64,000 nucleotides of DNA from Blastococcus litoris (GCF_003075095.1 NZ_QCZF01000001.1:62001-126000); one strand, 5' to 3'; positions 47,883 through 56,214 are shown, numbered from the stretch's first letter. Translations and numbers: made by a program. Notes: generated from the sequence alone by a model not told the origin.

Positions 47883-48871
47883 TCCTCCGGCAGGAGGAGC
47901 ACCTTGCCGACGTGCTCGCTGGCCTCCACGACCGCGTGGGCCTCGCCGGCCCGCGACATCGGCAGCCGCCGGTCGACGATCGGGCGGACGACGCCGCGCT
48001 CGACGTCCGGCCAGACGTCGTGCCGGACGGCGGCCACGATGCCGGCCTTGCCGCCGGGCCCGGACGGCGGGCGCGAGCGCAGCGCGGTGGCGTGCACCGA
48101 CGCCCGCTTGCCCAGGAGCTTCGCGATGTCCAGCTCCGCCTTCGTGCCGCCCTGCATGCCGATGACGACGAGCCGGCCGCCGACGGCGAGGGCGTCGACG
48201 TTGCGGCCCAGGTACTTCGCGCCCATGTTGTCCAGGACGACGTCGACGCCGCGCCCGCCGGTCTCTGCGGCGACGACCTCGGCGAAGTCCTGGTCGCGGT
48301 AGTTGATGCCGACGTCGGCGCCCAGCTCGCGGCAGACGTCGAGCTTGGCCGCCGTCCCCGCGGTGGTGAGCACACGGGCGCCCGCGCGGGCAGCGAGCTG
48401 GATCGCCATGGTGCCGATGCCGCTGGAGCCGCCGTGGACGAGGAAGGTCTCGCCCCGCTGCAGGCCGGCCAGCTGGAAGACGTTGGACCAGACGGTGCAG
48501 GTCACCTCGGGGAGCGCGGCCGCGGTGGCCAGCTCCACCCCTGCCGGACGGGGCAGCAGCTGGACCGCCGGGACGGCGACCCGCTCGGCGTACCCGCCGC
48601 CGGCCAGCAGCGCGCAGACCTCGTCGCCCACCGACCAGCCGGTGACGCCCTCGCCGACCTCGCTGATCACCCCGCTGCACTCCAGGCCGAGGATCTCGCT
48701 GGCCCCGGGGGGCGGCGGGTAGAACCCCTGCCGCTGCAGCAGGTCGGCCCGGTTCACCGCCGTCGCCACGACGTCGACGACGACCTCGCCGGGGCCGCAG
48801 ACGGGATCGGGGACCTCCGCCCAGGTGAGCACCTCGGGTCCGCCGGGCTCGGGCACCGTCACCGCACGCAT
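47879..48871 (-). CDS. NAD(P)H-quinone oxidoreductase (zinc-type MDR family)
   Basis: 330-aa medium-chain dehydrogenase/reductase without the zinc ligands, of the quinone-oxidoreductase (PIG3/Qor) type. N-terminal GroES-like fold MRAVTVPEPGGPEVL ... NRADLLQRQGFYPPPPG, then cofactor motif VHGGSSGIGTMAIQLA, and VGINYRDQDF. Probably reduces quinones or enones with NADPH in detoxification. Leaderless promoter likely: TAGGGT lies six bases before the ATG. Confidence 0.9.
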   Translation of the reverse strand: MRAVTVPEPGGPEVLTWAEVPDPVCGPGEVVVDVVATAVNRADLLQRQGFYPPPPGASEILGLECSGVISEVGEGVTGWSVGDEVCALLAGGGYAERVAVPAVQLLPRPAGVELATAAALPEVTCTVWSNVFQLAGLQRGETFLVHGGSSGIGTMAIQLAARAGARVLTTAGTAAKLDVCRELGADVGINYRDQDFAEVVAAETGGRGVDVVLDNMGAKYLGRNVDALAVGGRLVVIGMQGGTKAELDIAKLLGKRASVHATALRSRPPSGPGGKAGIVAAVRHDVWPDVERGVVRPIVDRRLPMSRAGEAHAVVEASEHVGKVLLLPED

Positions 48872-48877
48872 GGGTCG

Positions 48878-48883
48878 ACCCTA
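48878..48883 (-). promoter_or_regulatory. -10 element of leaderless quinone oxidoreductase gene
   Basis: TAGGGT on the minus strand, six bases before the ATG, without Shine-Dalgarno. Confidence 0.5.
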
Positions 48884-48915
48884 GGAGGAGCGGCCCCTCG
48901 GCGTCCCCGTGGGGC

Positions 48916-49581
48916 TCAGGCCGCGACCAGCGCCGCACCGGAGACCGAGACGCAGCGGCCGACGTCGTCGCCGCCGGCCGCCAGCCGCGCCAGGACGCCC
49001 CCGACGGCTCGCCGGGAGACGGTCATCGTCTCCGTGCCGCCCGTGGTGGAGACGGCGGCCGGCTCGTCGCCGTCGGTGAGGTAGACCGGCTGCACGAGCG
49101 TCCAGTCCAGGCCGCTGGCGCGGACGATCCGCTCCTGCTCCTCGTGGTCGGCGATCTGGGGCCGCAGCACGAGCGCGAACACCAGGCGCGAGGAGAACGG
49201 CAGGAGCGACCGCGTTTCGCCCACGCCGTAGGACGACTGCACGACCAGCCGGCGCGCTCCGTGCCGCTGCATGGCGGCGACCACGGTGGCGGTGCCGCGC
49301 GAGCGCACGTCCAGCGGTGTGCCCCTGCTGCCGCGCAGCCGCACCCGCAGCGCGCTCTCGGCGATGCCCAGGGTCACCACGACGGCGTCCTGCCCCCGGA
49401 CCGCGCGGTCGACGTCGGCCGCCGACGTCGCGTCGCCGTCCACCGGCCGGACGTCGTCCCTCCCGCCGAACACCTCGCCCGCCCGGCGGGCGAAGGCGGT
49501 GACCTCGTGCCCCTCCGCCAGCAGGGCGGCCACGGCCGCCCGCCCCGAACCGCCCGTCGCGCCCACGACCAGAACCCTCAT
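48916..49581 (-). CDS. NAD(P)-binding atypical SDR / NmrA-like protein
   Basis: 221-aa single Rossmann-domain protein with the atypical-SDR motif VLVVGATGGSGRAAVAAL at the N-terminus, DGDATSAADVDRAV, and LVVQSSYGVGET; resembles biliverdin-reductase-B/NmrA-like NAD(P)H-binding proteins. Specific activity unknown; may be a redox sensor. ATG behind GGGAGGAG. Divergent from an AraC-type regulator that probably controls it through operator repeats in the 151-bp gap. Confidence 0.85.
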   Translation of the reverse strand: MRVLVVGATGGSGRAAVAALLAEGHEVTAFARRAGEVFGGRDDVRPVDGDATSAADVDRAVRGQDAVVVTLGIAESALRVRLRGSRGTPLDVRSRGTATVVAAMQRHGARRLVVQSSYGVGETRSLLPFSSRLVFALVLRPQIADHEEQERIVRASGLDWTLVQPVYLTDGDEPAAVSTTGGTETMTVSRRAVGGVLARLAAGGDDVGRCVSVSGAALVAA

Positions 49582-49663
49582 GACCTGCTCCTCCCTCGGG
49601 TGCCGGCCCCTGCGACCGGTGCGTCCACCGTCGCGGGGACGCGCGGTCACGGAAACGGCTGCC

Positions 49664-49703
49664 CGTCCAGACGGCATGACCGATCGTCCAGCTGCCCTGG
49701 ACG
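49664..49703. promoter_or_regulatory. candidate AraC operator repeats
   Basis: CGTCCAG occurs at 49664-49670 and 49685-49691, 21 bp apart, and its reverse complement CTGGACG at 49697-49703 makes a perfect 7-5-7 dyad with the second copy. The spacing of two helical turns fits AraC-family binding. CTGGACG recurs just inside the AraC gene. Confidence 0.5.
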
Positions 49704-49732
49704 CTCGGTGCCCGACCGGCCAGGGTCGGGGC

Positions 49733-50680
49733 ATGACCGCAGCTCCGGCGGCGCCCTGGACGCCCGTCGATCCCCTCGGCGAGGTGCTGGCCGACCTGCG
49801 CATCCGCGGCACCTTCTACTGCCGCGCCGAGGGCAGCGCCCCGTGGGGTGTGGAGATGCCGGCGCTGGCCGGGTGCATGAGCTTCCACGTCGTCACGGAG
49901 GGGAGCTGCCTGCTCGAGGTCGGCGGCGACGTCCACGAGATGCGCGCCGGCGACCTGGCACTGGTGCCGCACGGTCGGGGTCACCTGCTGCGCAGCGGCG
50001 CCGGCGCGCCGATCGCGGGACGGGCGGACCTGCTGCCGCAGGACTACCTGGGGGAGCACTACTCGGTGCTCCGGGTGGGCGGCGGGGGAGCGCCCTCCCG
50101 TCTGGTCTGCGGGGTGGTCGAACCGGAGCGCCCCGGCGTCGCCCACCTGCTGGATCTGCTGCCGCCGGTGCTGCTCGTGCGCAGCGACGCGGCGCGCGGC
50201 GGCTGGCTGCCCGTGCTGCTGGGGATGATCGCCGACGAGGTGCGGCACGACCGCGCGGGTGCCGAGGCAGTGGTGACCCGCCTGGCCGACGTGGTCGTCG
50301 TCCAGGCCATCAGGGGGTGGCTGGACGGCGGCGGGACCGGCCCCGGCTGGCTGCGGGCGCTGCGCGATCCGCAGGTGGGCCGCGTCGTCGCGATGGTGCA
50401 CCGCGAGCCCGGCGCCGCCTGGACGCTGGAGCGGCTGGCCCGCGAGGCGCGGATGTCGCGGTCGGCCTTCGCGTCCCGGTTCACCGAGCTCGCCGGCGAG
50501 CCGGCGCTGCGCTACGTCACCCGCTGGCGGATGCACGTGGCCACGATCGCCCTGGCGCGCGGCGCGCGGGTCAACGAGCTGGCGCGCACCCTCGGCTACG
50601 AGTCGGAGGCGGCCTTCTCCCGGGCCTACAAGCGGGTCACGGGCGTCCCGCCGGTGACGGTGCGGGGCCGGCCGGGGTAG
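49733..50680 (+). CDS. AraC-family regulator with N-terminal cupin
   Basis: 315-aa regulator: cupin effector domain (MSFHVVTEGSCLLEVGG ... MRAGDLALVPHGRGH, the AraC_binding_2/cupin_6 layout) and C-terminal AraC HTH pair (WTLERLAREARMSRSAFASR, then ARTLGYESEAAFSRAYKRVTGVPP). The arrangement next to a divergent NAD(P)-dependent reductase is common and implies control of that gene. A terminator hairpin overlaps its stop codon. Confidence 0.9.
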   Translation: MTAAPAAPWTPVDPLGEVLADLRIRGTFYCRAEGSAPWGVEMPALAGCMSFHVVTEGSCLLEVGGDVHEMRAGDLALVPHGRGHLLRSGAGAPIAGRADLLPQDYLGEHYSVLRVGGGGAPSRLVCGVVEPERPGVAHLLDLLPPVLLVRSDAARGGWLPVLLGMIADEVRHDRAGAEAVVTRLADVVVVQAIRGWLDGGGTGPGWLRALRDPQVGRVVAMVHREPGAAWTLERLAREARMSRSAFASRFTELAGEPALRYVTRWRMHVATIALARGARVNELARTLGYESEAAFSRAYKRVTGVPPVTVRGRPG

Positions 50681-50696
50681 CCGACCGGCCCCGCAC
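50660..50696. terminator. terminator overlapping AraC stop codon
   Basis: GTGCGGGGCCGG pairs perfectly over 12 bp with CCGGCCCCGCAC across a 13-nt loop that contains the AraC stop; serves both convergent genes. Confidence 0.65.
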
Positions 50697-50702
50697 CCGG
50701 GC

Positions 50703-52301
50703 TCACGCGCGAGCCTTGAGGTCCTTGCGCAGGATCTTGCCGGCGGCCGACTTGGGCACCGCGTCGATGAACTCGACGAACCGGACCTTCTTGTGCGGCG
50801 CGACCTTGGTGACCATGTACTCCATGACCGCCTCCTCCGAGATCTCGGAGCCCGGGGCGCGGACGACGAAGGCCTTGGGCAGCTCCTCGCCGCTCTCCTT
50901 GTCCGGGACGCCGATGACCGCGGCGTCGGCGATCTCCGGGTGCCCGATGAGCACGGCCTCGAGCTCGGCCGGCGCCACCTGGTAGCCCTTGTACTTGATC
51001 AGCTCCTTGACGCGGTCCACCACGGTGTAGCGGCCCTCGTCGTCGACCACCGCGACGTCGCCGGTGTGCAGCCAGCCGTCGGCGTCGACGGTGTTGCGGG
51101 TGGCCTCCTCGTTGTTGAGGTAGCCCTTCATCACCTGCGGGCCGCGGATCCACAGCTCGCCGCTCTGCCCTGCGGCGGCGTCCTCGCCCGTGCCCGGGTC
51201 GATCAGCCGGCACTCGGTGTTGGGCACCGCGTAGCCGACCGACCCCTTGGGGACGTCGGACCTCGCGCCCGGCGGCTCGCAGCCGGGGTCGGGCGTGGTG
51301 TGGGAGACCGGCGACAGCTCGGTCATGCCGTAGCCCTGGCCCACGGTGACGCCGTCGTCGGCGCCCTTGCGCAGCCGGCTCTGGGCCGACAGCGCGAGCT
51401 GCTCGTCCAGGGGGGCCGCGCCGGACAGGATCGACGTCAGCGACGACAGGTCGTACTGGTCGACCACCGGGTGCTTGGCCATGGCCAGCAGGATCGGGGG
51501 CGCCACGAACGCCCGGGTGATCTTGTGGTCCTGGATGGTGCGCAGGAAGTCCTCGAGGTCGAAGCGGGGGAGCGTGACGACGGCGCCGCCCCACGCCAGG
51601 CCCTGGTTCATCAGCACGGTCAGGCCGTAGATGTGGAAGAACGGCAGGACGGCGATGATCCGCTCGTCCTCGCCGAGGTTGATCAGCGGCCGGCACTGGG
51701 CCACGTTCGCCACCAGGTTGCGGTGGGTGAGCATGACGCCCTTGGGCAGGCCGGTCGTGCCGCTGGAGTAGGGCAGCGTGACCAGGTCGTTGGCCGGGTC
51801 GATGTCCACCTGGACGCTGGGGGCGTCAGCACCCAGCAGGTCGAACAGGTTGGCGTGCCCCTCCGCGCCGTCGAGGACGACGATCTCGTCGACCGGCGAC
51901 TTCTCGGCAGCCGCCGAGGCGCGGTCGAGGAACAGCGAGATCGTGATGAGGATCTTGGCGCCGGAGTCCTTCAGCTGGAAGGCGATCTCGTCGGGCGTGT
52001 AGAGCGAGTTGATCGGGCTCATCACGCAGCCGGCCGCGGCGATCCCGTGGAAGACCACCGGGAACCAGGGCGTGTTGGGGCAGAAGACGGCGACGACGTC
52101 GCCCTTCCGCAGCCCGCGGGCATGCAGGTTCGCGGCCACCCGGTCGACGTAGGCGGCGAGCTGGCCGTGGGTGATCACGTCACCCTTGAGGCCGTCGATC
52201 AGGGCCGGGGCGTCGGGCCGCTCCTTGCCCGCTGCCAGGACGAACTCGGGAACCGACAGGTTCGGGATCTCGACATCGGGATACGGGCTGGCCAGGGCCA
52301 C
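50703..52301 (-). CDS. acyl-CoA synthetase, 4-coumarate-CoA-ligase-like
   Basis: 532-aa ANL-superfamily ligase forming acyl-CoA from carboxylate, ATP and CoA. AMP-binding motif YSSGTTGLPKG, LPFFHIYGL, YGMTELSPVSH, DGWLHTGD, and the C-terminal hinge VDRVKELIKYKGYQVAP with catalytic Lys in PKSAAGKILRK. Closest in style to plant and actinobacterial 4-coumarate-CoA ligases; aromatic or medium-chain substrates are plausible. GTG start behind GAGGAGGAG. A nested inverted repeat upstream may bind a regulator. Confidence 0.92.
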   Translation of the reverse strand: MALASPYPDVEIPNLSVPEFVLAAGKERPDAPALIDGLKGDVITHGQLAAYVDRVAANLHARGLRKGDVVAVFCPNTPWFPVVFHGIAAAGCVMSPINSLYTPDEIAFQLKDSGAKILITISLFLDRASAAAEKSPVDEIVVLDGAEGHANLFDLLGADAPSVQVDIDPANDLVTLPYSSGTTGLPKGVMLTHRNLVANVAQCRPLINLGEDERIIAVLPFFHIYGLTVLMNQGLAWGGAVVTLPRFDLEDFLRTIQDHKITRAFVAPPILLAMAKHPVVDQYDLSSLTSILSGAAPLDEQLALSAQSRLRKGADDGVTVGQGYGMTELSPVSHTTPDPGCEPPGARSDVPKGSVGYAVPNTECRLIDPGTGEDAAAGQSGELWIRGPQVMKGYLNNEEATRNTVDADGWLHTGDVAVVDDEGRYTVVDRVKELIKYKGYQVAPAELEAVLIGHPEIADAAVIGVPDKESGEELPKAFVVRAPGSEISEEAVMEYMVTKVAPHKKVRFVEFIDAVPKSAAGKILRKDLKARA

Positions 52302-52324
52302 GGTGCTCCTCCTCGGTGCTGGTG

Positions 52325-52361
52325 TGGCGCCAGTCTCACACTTGGCGTGTCGGGCGCCACA
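52325..52361. promoter_or_regulatory. nested inverted repeat upstream of the acyl-CoA ligase gene
   Basis: GTGGCGCC (52325-52332) and GGCGCCAC (52354-52361) flank an inner dyad ACAC-TTGGC-GTGT (52339-52351). The placement upstream of the ligase ribosome site suggests an operator for a TetR/FadR-like regulator, or an mRNA stem. Confidence 0.45.
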
Positions 52362-52388
52362 AGGGGGTTGCCCGCGGGATCGGCCGTC

Positions 52389-52814
52389 TCACCGCGGCCA
52401 GAGCACCGACTGGGTGCACCGGAACAGCGCGATCGTCTTCCCGGACTCCGCGTTCGTGACGACGGCGTCCCAGACCTGCGTCGTCCGGCCCGCGTGGACG
52501 TTCGTCGCCGTGCAGGCGATCCGGCCCTCCCGCGCCGTCCCGAGGTGGTTGCTCTTCAGCTCGATGGTGGTGAAGCCGCTGGACCCCTCGGGCAGCAGGG
52601 CGCGCGTGGGCAGCCCGCAGCTGGTGTCGGCCAGCGTCACGACCGTGCCCGCGTGCAGGTAGCCGTTGGGCGCCAGCAGCTCGGGCCGGACGTCGAGGTG
52701 CGAGGTGAGCCGGCCGCGTTCGTGGGTGTCGATCACGATGCCGAGCAGCCCGGGGAAGGTGCCCGGGAGGAGGGCGTTGAGCTCGTCGGCGGTGTGGAAC
52801 CCGGTGGCGGCCAT
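52389..52814 (-). CDS. PaaI-family hotdog thioesterase
   Basis: 141-aa hotdog-fold protein of the PaaI/HGG thioesterase group: PNGYLHAGTVVTLADTSCG carries the HGG-like motif (HAG here) and the conserved Asp/Thr on the central helix, and TTIELKSNHLG is the following strand. Hydrolyses acyl-CoA thioesters, often aromatic ones. Located directly upstream of, and in the same direction as, the acyl-CoA ligase, so the pair may activate and release the same acyl group (inference). Confidence 0.88.
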   Translation of the reverse strand: MAATGFHTADELNALLPGTFPGLLGIVIDTHERGRLTSHLDVRPELLAPNGYLHAGTVVTLADTSCGLPTRALLPEGSSGFTTIELKSNHLGTAREGRIACTATNVHAGRTTQVWDAVVTNAESGKTIALFRCTQSVLWPR

Positions 52815-52824
52815 GCAGGGGAAA

Positions 52825-53205
52825 CTAGCGAGCGGTCTCCCAGAGCCCCATCACGTTGCCCTCGGGGTCGGTGAAGTAGGCCGCGAAGCCCATGTCGCCG
52901 ACCGGTGTCCTGCCGACGACGGTGGCGCCGCCCAGCTCCCCGATCCTCGCGAGCGTCCGGTCGATGCTGTCGACGTCGACCACGAGGACCGGCCCGCTGG
53001 TGGCCGCGTCCGAGCGGGAGAGCATGCCGCCGTTGATGAAGCCCTTCTCGGTGGGACCGCTGTCGTCGCTGGGGCCCGACATCACGATCGTGTAGCCCAT
53101 CTCGGGCATCTCCACCGCCTGCCAGCCGAAGGCGTCCTTGTAGAAGCCACGTGCCCGGTCACCGTCGTCGAACGGGACCTCGAAGTGCACGACCCGACCG
53201 CTCAT
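52825..53205 (-). CDS. VOC-family (glyoxalase-like) protein
   Basis: 126-aa vicinal-oxygen-chelate protein: VVHFEVPFDDGDRARGFYKD opens the first module, VVDVDSIDRTLARIGELGG and FTDPEGNVMGLWE the second. Similar to YdeM/PhnB-type members of unknown activity. ATG behind GAGGAGG; the frame continues upstream but that is intergenic. Ends 10 bp before the thioesterase start in the same direction. Confidence 0.86.
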   Translation of the reverse strand: MSGRVVHFEVPFDDGDRARGFYKDAFGWQAVEMPEMGYTIVMSGPSDDSGPTEKGFINGGMLSRSDAATSGPVLVVDVDSIDRTLARIGELGGATVVGRTPVGDMGFAAYFTDPEGNVMGLWETAR

Positions 53206-53290
53206 GGCGGCCTCCTCGGGGGTGGTCCGGATACCGACGCGGCGCAGGCTAGACCCGCGGTGGGAGGCGTGGAAGGGCCCCGCGACGCCG

Positions 53291-53370
53291 TCCTGGCTCA
53301 CCATTCAGGGACCTGGCTCAGCGTCCACCGTGAGCTACGACCCGGAACGATCAGCCGACCTGATCATCAC
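53291..53370 (-). repeat. 80-bp dispersed double-hairpin repeat, copy 2
   Basis: Reverse complement of the element at 5109-5188, with no gaps and 63 of 80 identities by hand count. The block TGAGCCAGGT is fully conserved, as are GATGATCAGG and TCCTGGCTCA-type ends, while the first hairpin's right arm has drifted. It starts 6 bases beyond the folP2 stop and so may end that transcript. Confidence 0.75.
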
Positions 53371-53375
53371 GGCCC

Positions 53376-54236
53376 TCAGGCGAGGCCGCGGACGGTCCTC
53401 GCGGGCGGGCGGTCGCCGCGGATCGAGGCGACCATGTCCAGCGTCTGCCGGGTCGCGCGGACGTCGTGCGCCCGGAAGACCCGGGCCCCGAGCCAGGCGC
53501 TGACGGCGGTCGTCGCCAGCGTGCCGGTGAGCCGCTCCTCCAGGGGGACGTCGAGGGTCTCCCCGACGAAGTCCTTGTTGGACAGCGCCACCAGCACCGG
53601 CCAGCCGGTCGCGACCAGCTCGTCCAGGCGGCGGGTCGCCTCCAGCGAGTGCCGCGTGTTCTTCCCGAAGTCGTGCCCCGGGTCGACCAGCACCCGCTCG
53701 CGGTGCACGCCCGCGGCCACCGCGGCCTCCGCGAGCGCCGTCGTCCGCCCGACGACGTCGGCCACGACGTCGTCGTACTGCACGCGGTGCGGCCGGGTGC
53801 GCGGCGGGAGACCGCCGGCGTGCGTGCAGACGATGCCGGCGCCCGCCTCCGCCGCCACGCCGGCCAGGTCGGGGTCGACGCCGCCCCAGGCGTCGTTGAC
53901 GACGTCGGCACCGGCGGCGAGCGCCTCGCGGGCGACCTCGGCGCGCCAGGTGTCGATCGAGATGGGCAGCGCGGGGTGCGCCGCGCGGATGGCGGCCACG
54001 AGGTCGACGGTCCGGCGGATCTCCTCGGCGGCGTCGACCTCGTCGCCGGGGGCGGCCTTCACACCGCCGACGTCGACCATGTCCGCGCCCTCGGCGACCA
54101 CCTGGTCCACGCGCGCCACGGCCGCATCCATGGCGTAGGTGGCGCCGCGGTCGTAGAACGAGTCAGGTGTCCGGTTCACGATCGCCATCAGCACGAACGC
54201 ACCGTCGGGCACGTCCAGCGCACCGATCCGGAGCAA
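53376..54236 (-). CDS. folP2: dihydropteroate synthase paralogue FolP2
   Basis: 286-aa TIM-barrel protein. The family's first motif appears as NRTPDSFYDRGA, but the pterin/PABA motif DIGGESTRPG is changed to VDVGGVKAAPG, and SIDTWRAEVA, NDAWGG and DPGHDFGKNTRHS follow. These match the actinobacterial FolP2 paralogue, which in mycobacteria lacks measurable dihydropteroate synthase activity, so a role in folate synthesis is uncertain. Start is probably TTG (LLRIGALDVPDG) seven bases after GGAGG. Divergent from the MaoC gene. Confidence 0.88.
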   Translation of the reverse strand: MLRIGALDVPDGAFVLMAIVNRTPDSFYDRGATYAMDAAVARVDQVVAEGADMVDVGGVKAAPGDEVDAAEEIRRTVDLVAAIRAAHPALPISIDTWRAEVAREALAAGADVVNDAWGGVDPDLAGVAAEAGAGIVCTHAGGLPPRTRPHRVQYDDVVADVVGRTTALAEAAVAAGVHRERVLVDPGHDFGKNTRHSLEATRRLDELVATGWPVLVALSNKDFVGETLDVPLEERLTGTLATTAVSAWLGARVFRAHDVRATRQTLDMVASIRGDRPPARTVRGLA

Positions 54237-54307
54237 CCCGTTCCCTCCCCGCCGACGACCGTGTGGTGGAGTCAGCCAACCAGACCGACTCGGAGGGGAC
54301 AGGGCAG

Positions 54308-54769
54308 ATGGCGCAGACCACCGTCGCGGGTATCGAAGGCGTGCAGGGCCTGGTCGGGCAGCACCTGGGCCACAGCGACTGGGTGGAGATCACCCAGGAG
54401 CAGGTGAACCGGTTCGCCGAGGCCACGGGCGACCACCAGTGGATCCACGTCGACCCCGAGCGCGCGGCGAAGGAGAGCCCGTTCGGCGGTCCGATCGCGC
54501 ACGGCTACCTGACGCTGTCGCTGATCCCCTCGCTGGTCCCGCAGATCGTCGAGATCACCGGCTTCCGCATGGGGGTCAACTACGGCACGGAGAAGGTGCG
54601 CTTCCCCTCGCCCGTGCCGGTGGGCGCGCGGGTGCGGGCCGGCGCCACGCTCGAGTCGGCGACCCCCTTCGAGGGCGGGATCGCGATGAACCTCGGCGTC
54701 ACGATGGAGGTCGAGGGCGGCACGAAGCCGGCGATGGTCGCCACCGTCGTCTACCGCCGCTACCTGTAG
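54308..54769 (+). CDS. MaoC-family (R)-specific enoyl-CoA hydratase-like dehydratase
   Basis: 153-aa hotdog-fold hydratase: FAEATGDHQWIHVDPERA is hydratase motif 2 with the catalytic Asp and His, followed by PIAHGYLTLSLIPSL and MGVNYGTEKVRFPSPVPVG. Hydrates enoyl-CoA in fatty acid or polyketide metabolism; resembles NodN/MaoC proteins. ATG behind a GGAGGGGACAGGG tract. The short divergent promoter region is shared with folP2. Confidence 0.9.
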   Translation: MAQTTVAGIEGVQGLVGQHLGHSDWVEITQEQVNRFAEATGDHQWIHVDPERAAKESPFGGPIAHGYLTLSLIPSLVPQIVEITGFRMGVNYGTEKVRFPSPVPVGARVRAGATLESATPFEGGIAMNLGVTMEVEGGTKPAMVATVVYRRYL

Positions 54770-54783
54770 CGCGGAGCGCTGTC

Positions 54784-54838
54784 GGCCCCCGTGCAGGGGC
54801 CCGCCGCGAGCGTGCGAGCGGTGGGGGGCACGGGGGTC
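54784..54838. terminator. terminator between convergent genes
   Basis: GGCCCCCGTGC pairs with GCACGGGGGTC over 11 bp (one G-T) around a GC-rich loop that can form smaller stems. It lies between the MaoC and serine hydrolase stops. Confidence 0.5.
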
Positions 54839-54843
54839 CTTCA

Positions 54844-56100
54844 TCAGTCGACGAGGGCCTGGTTGACCAGCGCGCGCAGGTAGCCGCGGATCGGCAGGGT
54901 GCTCGAGGGCAGCAGCTGCGTGTAGAAGCTGACCGTCACGTCCTCGACCGGGTCGACGTAGAACGCCGTGGACGCCGCACCACCCCAGCTGTAGTCGCCG
55001 GCGCTCGCAACGACGCCGTACCGCGCGGGGTCGATGACCATCGAGAAGCCGAGCCCGAAGCCCACCCCGCGCAGCGGCGTCTCCGCGAACAGGGGGCGGC
55101 CGAACGTCTCCAGGTCCTGGTTGCCGGGGAGGTGGTTGCGGACCATGTGCGCGATGGTCCGCGGGCCCAGCAGCCGCCCGCCGTCGTAGGAGCCGCCACG
55201 GCGCAGCAGCTCGACGAAGCGCAGGTAGTCGCCCGCGGTCGAGACCAGCCCGCCGCCGCCGGACAGGAACGCCGGCTTCGAGCGGGCCGCCGCGTCGAAC
55301 GCGGCGTTGAACGTCATCCCGGTCGCCGCTCCACCGGGCCGGCCCGGGGCGGCCAGGTAGAGCTTGGCGAGCGTCTCGGGGTCGTCGTCCGGACGCAGGC
55401 CGAACGAGGTGTCGCGCATGCCGAGCGGCGCGAAGATCCGCTGCTCGAAGAACTCGTCCAGCGGTAGGCCGGAGACCACCTCCACCAGCCGGCCCAGGAC
55501 GTCGGTGCTGACGCCGTAGTTCCACTCGCTGCCGGGCTGGAAGACCAGGGGGACTGAGGCCCACTGCCGGCAGACCTCGGCGGAGTCGGCCCCGGGCGGG
55601 GTCCCCCACTCGTGGCCCATCGCGCGGTACATCGCGTCGACGGGGTGGGCGTGGTGGAAGCCGTAGGTGAGGCCGGACATGTGGGTGAGCAGGTGCCACA
55701 CCCGGATCGGCTCGACCTGCGGGGCGGTGACCGGCTTCATCGCCGAGCCGGCCACGTAGACACGGGTCTCGGCGAACTCGGGCAGCCACCTCGCGATCGG
55801 GTCGTTGAGCTCGAACGCGCCCTCCTCGTACAGCATCATCGCCGCGACCGAGGTGACCGGCTTGGTCATCGAGTAGATGCGCCAGCGGGTGTCCTCCTCC
55901 ACCGGCAGGCCGTTCTCGACGTCGCGGAGGCCCTGCCGGCCCACGTGCACGAGCCGGCCGTGGCGGGAGACGGTGACCAGGAAGCCGGGGAGCTGGCCGT
56001 CGTCGACCCAGCGGGCCAGCCGCCGGTCGAGCCGCCCGAGGCGGGCCGGGTCGAAGCCGACCTCGGCGGGGTCGGTGCTGACGGTCAGGTCACTGCCCAC
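54844..56100 (-). CDS. serine hydrolase, beta-lactamase/EstB family
   Basis: 418-aa class C beta-lactamase-fold protein: SMTK (Ser77, Lys80) is the catalytic SxxK, WNYGVS supplies the YxN-like Tyr, and WHLLTHMSGL is typical of EstB-type esterases. Probably an esterase or D-Ala peptidase-like enzyme rather than a resistance enzyme. GTG start chosen for its GGAGG site five bases upstream. No signal peptide seen, so likely cytosolic. Confidence 0.9.
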   Translation of the reverse strand: MGSDLTVSTDPAEVGFDPARLGRLDRRLARWVDDGQLPGFLVTVSRHGRLVHVGRQGLRDVENGLPVEEDTRWRIYSMTKPVTSVAAMMLYEEGAFELNDPIARWLPEFAETRVYVAGSAMKPVTAPQVEPIRVWHLLTHMSGLTYGFHHAHPVDAMYRAMGHEWGTPPGADSAEVCRQWASVPLVFQPGSEWNYGVSTDVLGRLVEVVSGLPLDEFFEQRIFAPLGMRDTSFGLRPDDDPETLAKLYLAAPGRPGGAATGMTFNAAFDAAARSKPAFLSGGGGLVSTAGDYLRFVELLRRGGSYDGGRLLGPRTIAHMVRNHLPGNQDLETFGRPLFAETPLRGVGFGLGFSMVIDPARYGVVASAGDYSWGGAASTAFYVDPVEDVTVSFYTQLLPSSTLPIRGYLRALVNQALVD

Positions 56101-56126
56101 GGGTACCTCCGGGTGCCACAACGCCG

Positions 56127-56214
56127 TCCGCCGTCGGGCGGCTCCTGCACCCGCATCCTGACCCACGACGCTGTGGGCCGGACCACACGGGTCAGGCAGC
56201 CGCCCGACGGCGGA
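56127..56214. repeat. 88-nt nested inverted repeat
   Basis: Outer arms TCCGCCGTCGGGCGGCT (56127-56143) and its exact complement (56198-56214); inner arms CCTGACCC (56157-56164) and GGGTCAGG (56189-56196); innermost TGTGG/CCACA. About 30 bp can pair in three tiers. It sits after the HU gene and before the serine hydrolase start on the same strand, so it may terminate HU mRNA, but it is larger than the other terminators here. Confidence 0.6.
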
